Translations under genes and position numbers: made by a program | Shown here: in pieces, positions 33,999 to 43,045 of the stretch | Layout: every line of letters begins with the position of its first letter | How positions within the stretch are numbered: position 1 is the first letter of the stretch | The notes under the pieces: generated by a model | The model's database searches: none | Told to the model about the DNA's origin: nothing | What the model saw: the letters and a program-made list of their open reading frames with translations, nothing else | Assembly: GCF_000745315.1 (NCBI RefSeq) | Contig: NZ_JQNQ01000001.1 | Location: forward strand, 1,612,001-1,676,000 | From: Salegentibacter sp. Hel_I_6 | GTDB lineage: Bacteria; Bacteroidota; Bacteroidia; Flavobacteriales; Flavobacteriaceae | Length of the DNA: 64,000 nt | Reading direction: 5' to 3'

Positions 33999-34802
33999 AT
34001 GCTTAAAAGAACATTTTTATTCACACTTTTAATATTGATTGGCATTGGAGCTTCAGCTCAAAAACCAATAAATATAGGCTTTGTGGATATGGAGTATATC
34101 CTTGAAAATGTTCCTGAATACCAGCAAGCTTCCACTCAATTAGATCAACGAGTAGAAGAATGGCGAAATGAAATCGAGCAGAAAAGAAGAGAGATTGGTG
34201 AAATGAAAGTTAGCCTTCAAAATGAACGTGCGCTACTTACCCCAGAGCTTATTGAAGAGCGGGAAGAGGAGATTGCATACCAGCAAGAACAGGCTACAAA
34301 TTATGAACAAAAGCGGTTTGGCCCGAAAGGTGATTATATGATTCAAAAGAGGCAATTAATCAAGCCAATCCAGGATCAGGTTTTTACCGCCTTACAGGAA
34401 ATTGGTGAAACCAGAGATTTCGATTATATTTTTGATAGAAATGCTGAATCGGGTATGTTATTTGCAAAAAAGCGGTTTGATTTAAGCGACCAGGTTTTAA
34501 GAAGTATCAATAGAGCTTCTAACCGTAAGCAAATTACAACAAAGCAGGAAGAAAGAGAACTTGAAAGAGCAGAAGCTAGAACTCTTGAAGAGGATAAAGA
34601 AATAACTGACCGGGAACAGGCTATTGAAGAGCGAAAAAGTGATCGGGAAGCTTTAATAGAAGAAAGAAGAAGAAAACAGGATTCTATAAAAGATGCAAGG
34701 CAAAAAGCTTTTGAAGAGCGTAGAGAAAGAATTCTAAAAGAAAGACAGGAGAAAAGAGATTCTATTCAAGCAGCCCGTGCAACAAAAGACACAATAAACT
34801 AA
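33999..34802 (+). CDS. OmpH/Skp-family periplasmic chaperone with long charged C-terminal tail
   Basis: A 267-residue secreted protein; signal peptide ends IGIGASA-Q near residue 20. The Skp core starts with INIGFVDMEYILENVPEYQQAS and runs as a coiled coil to about residue 165, with FDYIFDRNAES near its end. It then carries about 95 residues that are rich in Glu, Arg, Lys and Asp and predicted helical, absent from ordinary Skp of ~160 residues. It is co-transcribed with bamA and a second, standard-length Skp, and presumably escorts barrel proteins to BamA. Confidence 0.85.
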   Translation: MLKRTFLFTLLILIGIGASAQKPINIGFVDMEYILENVPEYQQASTQLDQRVEEWRNEIEQKRREIGEMKVSLQNERALLTPELIEEREEEIAYQQEQATNYEQKRFGPKGDYMIQKRQLIKPIQDQVFTALQEIGETRDFDYIFDRNAESGMLFAKKRFDLSDQVLRSINRASNRKQITTKQEERELERAEARTLEEDKEITDREQAIEERKSDREALIEERRRKQDSIKDARQKAFEERRERILKERQEKRDSIQAARATKDTIN

Positions 34803-34844
34803 ATAATTTTAAACCTTAATACTTAACAATTAATATCAATTAAA

Positions 34845-35354
34845 ATGAAACAATTCAGAACACTTTTTATAGCCCTTGCATTAACAATAGGAGCTACTGC
34901 ATTTACAAACGCACAAACCAAGGTTGCGCATGTTGCAACCCAGGAACTTGTAGAAACTATGCCGGCTTATAAGGATGCAATGTCGCAACTTGAAAAGCTT
35001 GAGAAAACTTATGATGCTGAAATTAAGGATATGCTAACGGAAGCTCAAAACACTATGCAACGTTACCAATCTGAAGCAGAAACAGTAACAGAGGAAGAAA
35101 ATGCGAAAAGAGCAAGTGAGCTTCAAGCTACCGAAAGAAGAATCCAGGAGCACAGCCAAAGAGCGCGTCAGGAACTTCAGAAAAAAGAAAACGACCTTAT
35201 TAGACCTGTAATTGAAAAAGCTCGTGAAGCTATCCAAAAAGTAGCTAGAGCACAAGGATTTGATTATGTACTTGATTCTACTACAGGAACTGGAGTAATT
35301 CTTGCTGATGGTAAAGATCTTATGGCTGATGTAAAAGCCGAATTGGGAATGTAA
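34845..35354 (+). CDS. OmpH/Skp-family periplasmic chaperone
   Basis: A 169-residue secreted chaperone. Signal peptide ends TAFTNA-Q near residue 23. The mature part is a coiled coil starting TKVAHVATQELVETMPAY and ending with the Skp landmark GFDYVLDSTTGTGVILAD. It is the standard length for Skp and a paralogue of the preceding gene, 42 bases away. A hairpin terminator ends the operon. Confidence 0.87.
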   Translation: MKQFRTLFIALALTIGATAFTNAQTKVAHVATQELVETMPAYKDAMSQLEKLEKTYDAEIKDMLTEAQNTMQRYQSEAETVTEEENAKRASELQATERRIQEHSQRARQELQKKENDLIRPVIEKAREAIQKVARAQGFDYVLDSTTGTGVILADGKDLMADVKAELGM

Positions 35355-35383
35355 TTTAGCCCAATACACAAATAAAGATTAAA

Positions 35384-35413
35384 AGCTGCGCCCCTTTTCG
35401 GCGCAGTTTTTAT
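35384..35413 (+). terminator. Intrinsic terminator of the bamA-skp operon
   Basis: Seven-base GC-rich arms 35386-35392 and 35400-35406 (CTGCGCC/GGCGCAG) with a seven-base loop, followed by TTTTTATTTTTG. The murI ATG lies only eleven bases beyond. Confidence 0.82.
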
Positions 35414-35423
35414 TTTTGTACTA

Positions 35424-36221
35424 ATGAGCAACACCAATCCAATAGGCATTTTTGATTCTGGCGTAGGAGGAACTTCTATATGGAGAGAGATTCACGAATT
35501 ACTTCCAAATGAAAAAACCATCTACCTCGCCGATAGTAAAAATGCACCATACGGTGAAAAGCCCATTGAAACAATTAAAAATTTGAGCAGGAAAAATACT
35601 GAGAAATTGCTCGATATGGGCGCAAAAATTATTGTGGTTGCCTGCAATACCGCAACTACCAATGCCATTAAAGATCTCCGGAATGAATATGCAATTCCAT
35701 TCATAGGTATAGAACCCGCAATTAAACCGGCGGCTCTAAATACTAAAACAAAAACTATAGGTATTCTTGCTACACGCGGAACTTTAACCAGCACCCTTTT
35801 TTCTCAAACTTCAGATTTTTATGCCAGGAATATAAATGTAGTTGAAGTAGAAGGTCGCGGCCTGGTAGAACTTATAGAATCAGGCGATTTAGATTCTCCT
35901 CAAATGAGAAGTCATCTTCTAAAATTACTGGAACCCTTTTTTGTGAATAAGATAGATTACCTGGTTTTAGGCTGCAGCCACTACCCTTACCTCATCCCTA
36001 TTCTAAAAGAACTACTACCAAAGGAAGTAATAATTATAGATTCAGGAGAAGCAGTCGCTAAACAAACCAAATCTATACTTAAGGAAAACAATCTATTAGT
36101 GCAGGAAGCATTAGCCCAGAAACCACTCCCAGAGTTTTTTAGCAATACAAATCCTCAAGTTTTAGGGAATTTAACCGAGGCCGAACAGCATGGCTATAAA
36201 GTATCTTACCTGGATTTTTAA
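35424..36221 (+). CDS. murI: Glutamate racemase
   Basis: A 265-residue cofactor-independent racemase supplying D-glutamate for peptidoglycan. Catalytic segments: GIFDSGVGGTSIWREI (Asp, Ser), VACNTATTNAI (Cys74) and LVLGCSHYPYLIP (second Cys and His). Its ATG is five bases after a TATTTTTG that overlaps the terminator tail of the previous operon, so its transcript may be leaderless or arise by read-through. Its stop overlaps the convergent PorP/SprF gene by four bases. Confidence 0.93.
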   Translation: MSNTNPIGIFDSGVGGTSIWREIHELLPNEKTIYLADSKNAPYGEKPIETIKNLSRKNTEKLLDMGAKIIVVACNTATTNAIKDLRNEYAIPFIGIEPAIKPAALNTKTKTIGILATRGTLTSTLFSQTSDFYARNINVVEVEGRGLVELIESGDLDSPQMRSHLLKLLEPFFVNKIDYLVLGCSHYPYLIPILKELLPKEVIIIDSGEAVAKQTKSILKENNLLVQEALAQKPLPEFFSNTNPQVLGNLTEAEQHGYKVSYLDF

Positions 36222-37243
36222 TTAACTGCCGGGACATTTTTATCCCATTGCCATCTACTTTTTCCAAAATTATATCCAATAGTGATTTGATGGAAGCCAT
36301 TATTACTCAAAACCACAGAGTTTAATTGGTAGCTAAAAGTATAGCCAAATATAAAATTCTTGTAATCTAAACCAACAAATGGAGTAATATACCGCAGTTG
36401 CTGACTCTGAATTGCTTCCCCTTCAGCAGTATATTCAGCGCCTTCAAAACTATTACGATAAGAAAGTCCGCCCCATAATTGCCCAAAATCAACCTCCCGG
36501 TAAACTTTCATATTTAAATCTATATTCATTTCATTAGTGGCCTCCCGTAGTTGATATAAAATTGAAGGCTCATAACTCCAGTCAGAATTACTATCAAAAA
36601 CATAACCTGTAGAGAATAAATATTTACGTTGATTGCTTGGCACGGCATCAGAATAAAAAAGCTCCCGGCTTACGGAAATCATATTCTTAGCTGCAAAATG
36701 AGCATAAAAATCGAGATAATAATAAGACATACCTATATCCATATTTCCAAACATATCAGATACATTGTTCCCATTTACTATAGGATCAAATTCCGTAAAT
36801 CCACTTTGGTCCAACCTATGCTGAATAATCCCCGCGCTAATTCCAAAAGAAAGCTGATTTAGAAATTTATTTCTGGAAAAAAGCAAATGATAAGCGACAG
36901 TTCCATAAGCGCCAATTTTCGAGAAATTCCCATTTTGGTCGTTAAAAACCACCCCTCCAACGCCAAGCTTATCTCCTATTCTACCATTTACTGCCAGTGT
37001 CTGTAAGCTGGGAGCGTTATCTACGTCGAACCATTGCTGTCTTGCAGTAAGTCTAATTTGATTTCTATTCACCGCACCGGCCATAGAAGGATGAATAAGA
37101 TAAAGATTATCGGTTAAATAATCTGAATATACAGGAATCACCTCCTGGGCTTTTAAAGAAGATCCAGATAAGAAGAAAAAATAGATAAAAAGGAAAGCAA
37201 TAGAAATTCGCCGTTTTATAAAATACCAATTAAAATTTTCCAT
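36218..37243 (-). CDS. Type IX secretion system PorP/SprF-family membrane protein
   Basis: A 341-residue outer membrane barrel of the PorP/SprF family. A long signal peptide (about 26 residues) ends SGSSLKA-Q. The mature start VIPVYSDYLTDNLYLIHPSMAGA, then RLTARQQWFDVDNAP and GVGGVVFNDQNGNFSK, is diagnostic. Such proteins anchor or export surface adhesins through the type IX system, usually beside an adhesin gene; none is adjacent here. The ATG at 37243 is preferred; another in-frame ATG at 37264 adds seven residues before the signal peptide. Confidence 0.82.
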   Translation of the reverse strand: MENFNWYFIKRRISIAFLFIYFFFLSGSSLKAQEVIPVYSDYLTDNLYLIHPSMAGAVNRNQIRLTARQQWFDVDNAPSLQTLAVNGRIGDKLGVGGVVFNDQNGNFSKIGAYGTVAYHLLFSRNKFLNQLSFGISAGIIQHRLDQSGFTEFDPIVNGNNVSDMFGNMDIGMSYYYLDFYAHFAAKNMISVSRELFYSDAVPSNQRKYLFSTGYVFDSNSDWSYEPSILYQLREATNEMNIDLNMKVYREVDFGQLWGGLSYRNSFEGAEYTAEGEAIQSQQLRYITPFVGLDYKNFIFGYTFSYQLNSVVLSNNGFHQITIGYNFGKSRWQWDKNVPAVN

Positions 37244-37324
37244 AAATAAAGTTCGAATCCCCATAAGAAAAGTAAAGATATAGATTAACTAAGTTTTCTT
37301 TAGTACTTTTGCAAAAAAATTGAT

Positions 37325-38251
37325 ATGAGCAATTTCACCATAAATATACAAGCAACAAATAAACCGGGAATCATAAAATTTGAAACCAACAAATTTTTAA
37401 CCCGCCACGAAAATTACGAATTCAATAATATAGATGAAGCCTCGAAATCTCCCCTGGCTCAGCAGTTATTTTATTTGCCATTTGTAAAAACAGTTTATAT
37501 CGCGCAAAATTTTATCGCGATAGAAAAATACGACATTGTTGAATGGAATGATGTTCAGGAAGAAGTTGCCGCTCAAATTGAAGACTTTTTAAATAAAGAT
37601 GGCATCGTAATAAAAGATGAAACTGATACATCATCTAAAGCTGTACCGGTTACTGTTTATGCTGAAAGCACACCGAACCCGGGAGTAATGAAGTTTGTTG
37701 CCAATAAAAAATTGGTGTTAAAAACGGCTGAATTCAAGAATATAGATGACGCTAAAGACGCGCCGCTTGCGCAGCAACTTTTTCATTTCCCATTTGTAAA
37801 AGCCGTTTTTATAGATTCTAATTACGTGTCTATCCATAAATATGACGTGGCCGAATGGGAAGAAATCACCTTAGAATTAAGGGAATTCATCACCAATTAC
37901 CTACAGGACGGAAAAGAGGTTTTAAAAGCTGAAACTTCAGCGCCTCAGCAAACTGAATCAGCGAGTCATCCTGCAAATCCAGAAGTAAGTCAGGAGATTA
38001 AAGATCTTGATGATACTTCAAAACAGGTAATTGCTATTTTAGATGAATATATCAAGCCTGCTGTAGCCAGTGATGGCGGTAATATTCTTTTTGATTCTTA
38101 TAATTCTGAAAGTAAAACCGTAAAAGTAATTCTACAGGGAGCTTGTAGTGGTTGTCCTTCTTCTACCATGACGCTTAAAAGCGGAATTGAAACGATGTTA
38201 AGAGATATGCTGCGCGGCAAAGTAGATTATGTAGAAGCGGTAAATGGATAA
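37325..38251 (+). CDS. Nfu-type iron-sulfur scaffold with duplicated N-terminal domain
   Basis: A 308-residue protein with three domains: two Nfu N-terminal domains (residues 4-90 and 107-198; matching NKPGIIKFETNKFL and PNPGVMKFVANKKL, SPLAQQLFYLPFVKTV and APLAQQLFHFPFVKAV), a flexible linker, and a C-terminal NifU domain (232-306) with the cluster-binding C274-SGC277. It delivers Fe-S clusters to target proteins, possibly including the polyferredoxin. A TACTTTTG at 37304-37311 is a candidate -7 box. The stop is three bases from the convergent phosphate transporter stop. Confidence 0.87.
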   Translation: MSNFTINIQATNKPGIIKFETNKFLTRHENYEFNNIDEASKSPLAQQLFYLPFVKTVYIAQNFIAIEKYDIVEWNDVQEEVAAQIEDFLNKDGIVIKDETDTSSKAVPVTVYAESTPNPGVMKFVANKKLVLKTAEFKNIDDAKDAPLAQQLFHFPFVKAVFIDSNYVSIHKYDVAEWEEITLELREFITNYLQDGKEVLKAETSAPQQTESASHPANPEVSQEIKDLDDTSKQVIAILDEYIKPAVASDGGNILFDSYNSESKTVKVILQGACSGCPSSTMTLKSGIETMLRDMLRGKVDYVEAVNG

Positions 38252-38254
38252 ATG

Positions 38255-40507
38255 CTAAAGCGTTGTTTTAGCTTCCACATAAAATTCCCTAAATAACTCA
38301 ATAAGATTAAGCGTAGACGAAATAAGGTCTTTAGATTCCAGTAAAAGCCCAAAATAGAGCTTGGTGTTTTTCGGGCTACTTTCTGAAGTCCTTATGCGTT
38401 TAATTTGCTTTTCTATCATTTCTGAAACCATATCGAGCAGCTGTTGCTTTTCAGCAAGAATATTGTCTAAACGCTCGAAATCATGCTCATCGAAAGTATA
38501 TTTTATTTCTGCAAATAACTCCTGAAGTTTCTTGTCTATTCTCTTCAAATCCCGAATTTGATTGAATTTCAGGTTCTTATGGTTATTATTTACGTGTTCA
38601 AAAGAATTTCTTGTAATGTATCGAGTAGAATTCACCATTTCCTGCAAGTAATCAAGCAAATGAATATAGAAACGACTCGCCTCTACTGAATCTTCATCTA
38701 AAGATTTTATAAAATAAAATATATTTCCCTTTAGATCGTCTACCTCTTTTTCAAGGTCCCCAACTCTTTTATTGTTTTTCTTAAGTTTTCCTAAGTCGTG
38801 ATAGCCTAAATTATCAACGGTTTTAGTATAACGCCTGCTGATCCCGGAAATCACCTGGGAAATATTTACTGAGCTTTCAGCTGTAATTTCATTAATCGTA
38901 ATGATATCGGTACGTTTATATCGCTTCTGGCGTTTATCGGCTTTAGATTTTTTAGCGTGGGAAAGGGTGTTTCTAATAATAAAAAAGGCGGTAATACAAA
39001 CCAAAACAGCGATTGCGATCAACCCGCCATAATAAATTATTACCGCAAAAACCGCTGCTCCCAAAAAAGCTACAAGGGCAGTAACAAACCAACCTCCAAT
39101 AACATTTAGCACTCCTGCAACCCGGTAAACTGCACTTTCCTGGTTCCAGGCCCTATCTGCCAGGGAAGTTCCCATAGCCACCATAAAAGTAACGTATGTG
39201 GTAGATAGCGGAAGTTGCAAATTTGTACCCATAGAAATTAGAATACTGGCCACCACTAGATTTACAGAAGCTCTTACAAGATCAAAAGCCGGTGGTGCAA
39301 TTTCTCTTACCTGGGTTTTAGTTTTAGGAACTTCAAACTGTTGGTTTATTCTCTTTCTGAGCTTTTTAGGTACTGTCTCTGAAACCGCAGTACCAAACAT
39401 TATTGAATATCTAACAATGGTTCGTGATAAATAATTGGCTCCAAATCGTTCAGAACCTTCATTTTGCCTGGACAATTTCACCCCAGTATCTACAACCGCT
39501 TTTGCTTTACCAGAGAACCAAATAGTCAATACCATAACCCCCCCGGCAAAAATTAAAATAATCTCTGGTGTAGGCACACTTCCGGCCAGGTCACTCATAA
39601 GCAATTCTGAAGGCGCCAAACCAGATGCAGCCCAAATTTCATAAGATTGCCAGGCCGCGATTGGTACGCCAATAAAATTTACCAAATCGTTACCTGCAAA
39701 AGCAAGAGCCAGGGCGAACGTACCAACGATTACAATAATTTTGAGAATATTAACCCTAAAGAAACTTATTAATACTTTAGAAAGAATAGTAAAACCAAGC
39801 AGGCTAAAAATAATTATCTGTAAGCGATTATTATTTACATCTTCTACAAAATGATCTGATACAAAAGCCATACTATTTAACCCCTTAATAAGGATAAAAT
39901 AAAAGATTGCAGCAAGCGAGACCCCACCAAAAATAGCTCCACTATATTTTAGCTTTTTTTCATATTTAAAAGATAACACCAAACGAGAAAAATACTGGAC
40001 TATCGCCCCGGTAATAAAAGCGATAACAATGGCCAGTAAAATACCAATAATAACTTCAGAAGCTTTTTCAACATTTATAAATTCAACCAGTTGTGAAATA
40101 TCATTCGTGGTGCTAAAAATTTTAATTAAAGCTACACTTACAGCTGCTCCCAACAATTCGAACATAATGGAAACTGTAGTAGATGTTGGTAAGCCCATGG
40201 AATTAAAGAAGTCTAAAAGCAAAACATCGGTAAGCATAACGGCCATGAATATGACCATGATCTCTTCAAAGTAAAACTCTTGCGGAAGAAATATCCCTTT
40301 CCTAGCGACTTCCATTAAACCACTGGAAAATATAGCTCCTACCGCAACTCCCAGGCTGGCGATAATAAGTATAGATCGCAAGGAAACGGCTTTGGAGCCC
40401 ACAGCAGAATTCAGGAAATTTATAGCATCGTTACTTACCCCAACCACCAGATCGGTAATGGCTAGAACAAATAAAAGACCTAAAATAATTAGATATACAT
40501 CCTGCAT
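38255..40507 (-). CDS. PiT-family inorganic phosphate transporter with PhoU-like C-terminal domain
   Basis: A 750-residue protein. Two PiT repeats carry the family motifs (VGVSNDAINFLNSAVGSKAV near residue 22 and GNDLVNFIGVPIAAWQS near 268) within about twelve membrane segments up to residue ~510. A basic stretch (KKSKADKRQKRYKR) then leads into about 230 soluble, helical residues that resemble the PhoU/DUF47 fold usually encoded by a separate pit-accessory gene. It imports phosphate with a cation. The PhoU-like call on the tail is from helical pattern and context, not from an alignment. Confidence 0.83.
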   Translation of the reverse strand: MQDVYLIILGLLFVLAITDLVVGVSNDAINFLNSAVGSKAVSLRSILIIASLGVAVGAIFSSGLMEVARKGIFLPQEFYFEEIMVIFMAVMLTDVLLLDFFNSMGLPTSTTVSIMFELLGAAVSVALIKIFSTTNDISQLVEFINVEKASEVIIGILLAIVIAFITGAIVQYFSRLVLSFKYEKKLKYSGAIFGGVSLAAIFYFILIKGLNSMAFVSDHFVEDVNNNRLQIIIFSLLGFTILSKVLISFFRVNILKIIVIVGTFALALAFAGNDLVNFIGVPIAAWQSYEIWAASGLAPSELLMSDLAGSVPTPEIILIFAGGVMVLTIWFSGKAKAVVDTGVKLSRQNEGSERFGANYLSRTIVRYSIMFGTAVSETVPKKLRKRINQQFEVPKTKTQVREIAPPAFDLVRASVNLVVASILISMGTNLQLPLSTTYVTFMVAMGTSLADRAWNQESAVYRVAGVLNVIGGWFVTALVAFLGAAVFAVIIYYGGLIAIAVLVCITAFFIIRNTLSHAKKSKADKRQKRYKRTDIITINEITAESSVNISQVISGISRRYTKTVDNLGYHDLGKLKKNNKRVGDLEKEVDDLKGNIFYFIKSLDEDSVEASRFYIHLLDYLQEMVNSTRYITRNSFEHVNNNHKNLKFNQIRDLKRIDKKLQELFAEIKYTFDEHDFERLDNILAEKQQLLDMVSEMIEKQIKRIRTSESSPKNTKLYFGLLLESKDLISSTLNLIELFREFYVEAKTTL

Positions 40508-40660
40508 GGAAATGAGATCCTTTTAACCGGCAAAATTCAATTAAATATTTCTAAAAAGACGATTTCGAAAGTTATTAAAACTTTAATTCGAAGAGATAAG
40601 TGCGATTATTTTGTATCTTTAAGACAGTTCACTGATTACCAACCAATAAAACCATTAATT

Positions 40661-40861
40661 ATGTCTATTATTAAAGTTATTGAAGTTTTAGCTAATTCTA
40701 CCGAAGGCTGGGAAGATGCCACTAAAAAAGCTGTAAAACACGCAGCCAAAACCGTAAAGAACATAAAATCGGTTTACGTAAAAGAACAAAGTGCAATTGT
40801 AAATGGAGAGAACATTACCGAATTTAGAGTAAATGTAAAAATCACTTTTGAAGTCAGTTAG
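40661..40861 (+). CDS. Dodecin-family flavin-binding protein
   Basis: A 66-residue protein of the dodecin fold, which assembles as a hollow 12-mer storing flavins. The pattern IKVIEVLANSTEGWEDATKK, AVKHAAKTVKNIKSVYVKEQ and the final RVNVKITFEV strand is typical. The Trp that stacks on flavin in haloarchaeal and Thermus dodecins aligns with Ser or Val in NIKSVYVKEQ, so binding may be altered. It is monocistronic: 153 bases upstream and a terminator downstream. Confidence 0.85.
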   Translation: MSIIKVIEVLANSTEGWEDATKKAVKHAAKTVKNIKSVYVKEQSAIVNGENITEFRVNVKITFEVS

Positions 40862-40883
40862 CATTAATTTATAGAAAATAGTG

Positions 40884-40913
40884 ACGCTCCCTGGAATTTC
40901 AGGGGGCGTTTTT
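40884..40913 (+). terminator. Intrinsic terminator after dodecin
   Basis: Ten-base arms at 40884-40893 and 40900-40909 (ACGCTCCCTG/CAGGGGGCGT, one G-T pair) with a six-base loop and a run of T residues to 40913. Confidence 0.85.
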
Positions 40914-40930
40914 CATTTAAAAACACTAAG

Positions 40931-42973
40931 ATGTCATCACCAAAATTCTCAAACAGCTTAATAAACGAAACCAGCCCATATCTTTTACAACACGCACACA
41001 ATCCTGTAAACTGGAAGGCATGGAATGATAAAAGTCTCGAAGAGGCAAAAACACAAGACAAACTACTACTCATTAGTGTGGGATATTCCGCATGCCACTG
41101 GTGTCATGTAATGGAACACGAAAGTTTCGAAGACGAAGCTGTGGCGCAAATAATGAATGAAAATTTTATAAATATTAAAGTTGACCGGGAAGAAAGGCCC
41201 GATATTGACCAGGTTTACATGAATGCTGTTCAGGTAATGACGGGTGCCGGGGGATGGCCCATGAATATTGTTGCTCTTCCTGATGGTAGGCCGGTTTGGG
41301 GTGGCACCTATTTTAGAAAAGAGCAATGGAAAGATGCCTTAAAACAACTTTCGGGACTATATAAAACCAAGCCCGAAAAAATGAAAGAATATGCTTCCAG
41401 GCTGGAAGATGGCCTGCAAAAATTACAACTTATTGATCCTCCAAAAGAGGTAACGATTTTCAATTCTGATTTTTTAACTGAAAATCTTGAAAAGTGGAAA
41501 AAAGGATTCGATAAGAAAAATGGAGGTTCACGTGGAGCCCCAAAATTTATGCTTCCGGTCAATCAAAATTTTTTATTCAGGGCGGCGATTCAGCTAAACG
41601 ATAAAGAATTAAAGGATCACACTATTCATAGCCTCAATAAAGTCTCTTATGGTGGTGTTTTTGATCATATAGGTGGCGGATTTTCGCGTTATTCGGTAGA
41701 TGAGCGCTGGCACGTACCTCACTTTGAAAAAATGCTTTATGATAACGCGCAAATGGTTAGCCTTTATAGTAAAGCCTTCGCCTACACCAAAGATAACTGG
41801 TACAAGGAAGTTGTTTATAAAACATTAGATTTTGTAAAAGAGGAACTTACCGATAATACTGGAGTTTTTTACTCTGCCCTGGATGCCGATAGTGAAGATG
41901 CAAATGGAAATAAAACAGAAGGCGCTTATTATGTTTGGAAAAAAGAAACTTTACAGAAATTGCTAGAAGCAGATTTTCAAATTTTTGAAGCTTATTATAA
42001 TATAAATTCCTTCGGAAAATGGGAGGAAGAAAACTATGTTCTTATCCGGTCTAAAAGCGATGAAACAATTGCTGAAGAATTTAAGCTTCATCTTAGCGAA
42101 TTAAAGTCAAAAAAAGAGGATTGGTTAAAATTATTAAAAAAGGAAAGAGAAAAACGAATAAAACCAGGATTAGACGATAAAAGTTTAACCTCCTGGAACG
42201 CATTAATGCTAAACGGGTATGTAGAAGCCTATAAAACTTTCGGCGAGCCAGAATTCTTAGAAAAAGCACTAAAAAATGCTGAATTTCTACAGAAGAATCA
42301 GCTTAAAAAAGATGATCGTCTTTGGCATAATTTCAAAAATGGAAAAAGTACTATAAATGCTTATTTAGAAGATTATGTTTTTTGCACTGAAGCGTTTCTT
42401 AATTTATATGAAGCCACTTTTGAAGAAAAATGGCTGGAGCTTGCCGAGAAATTAATTGAGGTTTGCCTGGAAGATTTTCAGGATCAAAAAACCGGATTAT
42501 TTTATTTCACCTCATCAAAAGATAAGGCTTTAATCACAAGAAATTACGAACTGAATGATAATGTAATCCCGGCTTCAAATTCTGTAATGGCTAAAAATCT
42601 TTTTAAACTCTCAAAAATAAAAGGAAATTTGAAGTATTCTGATTTAGCTGAAACTATGCTTAAAACGGTGCAGAAACAAATTAAAACACAACCACAATCT
42701 TATGCCAATTGGCTGGACCTCATGCTTAATTTCACCAATACTTTTTATGAAATAGCCATTATGGGGGAAGATGCACATGCTATTCAGAAAAAATTACAAC
42801 AGGAATATTTACCTCATACCATTTTTGCGGGTAGTACAGAGCAGTCAGAAATTTCAATATTAAAGAATAGGTTTAAAGAAAATAGCGATCTAATTTATAT
42901 TTGCAATAACGGAAAATGTGAACTTCCCCTAAATTCTGTAGAAGAATCTATTCAAAAAATAAAACATTTTTAA
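40931..42973 (+). CDS. YyaL/SPATA20-family thioredoxin-domain protein (DUF255)
   Basis: A 680-residue protein. The N-terminal thioredoxin-like domain has NPVNWKAW, then SVGYSACHWCHVMEHESFED with C55-x2-C58, and VDREERPDIDQVYM; GTYFRKEQW follows. The remainder has the helical (alpha/alpha) 6-barrel pattern of this family, with GGGFSRYSVDERWHVPHFEK and CDADSEDANG-type (ALDADSEDANGNK) landmarks. The domain order and length match YyaL. The enzymatic role remains unestablished. It is separated from the dodecin gene by that gene's terminator and from mscS by 72 bases. Confidence 0.87.
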   Translation: MSSPKFSNSLINETSPYLLQHAHNPVNWKAWNDKSLEEAKTQDKLLLISVGYSACHWCHVMEHESFEDEAVAQIMNENFINIKVDREERPDIDQVYMNAVQVMTGAGGWPMNIVALPDGRPVWGGTYFRKEQWKDALKQLSGLYKTKPEKMKEYASRLEDGLQKLQLIDPPKEVTIFNSDFLTENLEKWKKGFDKKNGGSRGAPKFMLPVNQNFLFRAAIQLNDKELKDHTIHSLNKVSYGGVFDHIGGGFSRYSVDERWHVPHFEKMLYDNAQMVSLYSKAFAYTKDNWYKEVVYKTLDFVKEELTDNTGVFYSALDADSEDANGNKTEGAYYVWKKETLQKLLEADFQIFEAYYNINSFGKWEEENYVLIRSKSDETIAEEFKLHLSELKSKKEDWLKLLKKEREKRIKPGLDDKSLTSWNALMLNGYVEAYKTFGEPEFLEKALKNAEFLQKNQLKKDDRLWHNFKNGKSTINAYLEDYVFCTEAFLNLYEATFEEKWLELAEKLIEVCLEDFQDQKTGLFYFTSSKDKALITRNYELNDNVIPASNSVMAKNLFKLSKIKGNLKYSDLAETMLKTVQKQIKTQPQSYANWLDLMLNFTNTFYEIAIMGEDAHAIQKKLQQEYLPHTIFAGSTEQSEISILKNRFKENSDLIYICNNGKCELPLNSVEESIQKIKHF

Positions 42974-43045
42974 CAAAAATTAAACAGGAAAATTTATTAT
43001 AAATAAAATATTTATAGTCAATTTGCTTTCTAAAATAATCGAAAT

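Noticed and set aside
37245..37265. GTTCGAATCCCC resembling a tRNA T-arm
   Set aside because: No paired stem flanks it, no acceptor or anticodon arm is nearby, and it lies at the start of the porP/sprF reading frame.
40508..40660. Promoter TATCTTTA for dodecin
   Set aside because: The -7 box is imperfect and no TTG lies at the -33 position, so it was not listed.
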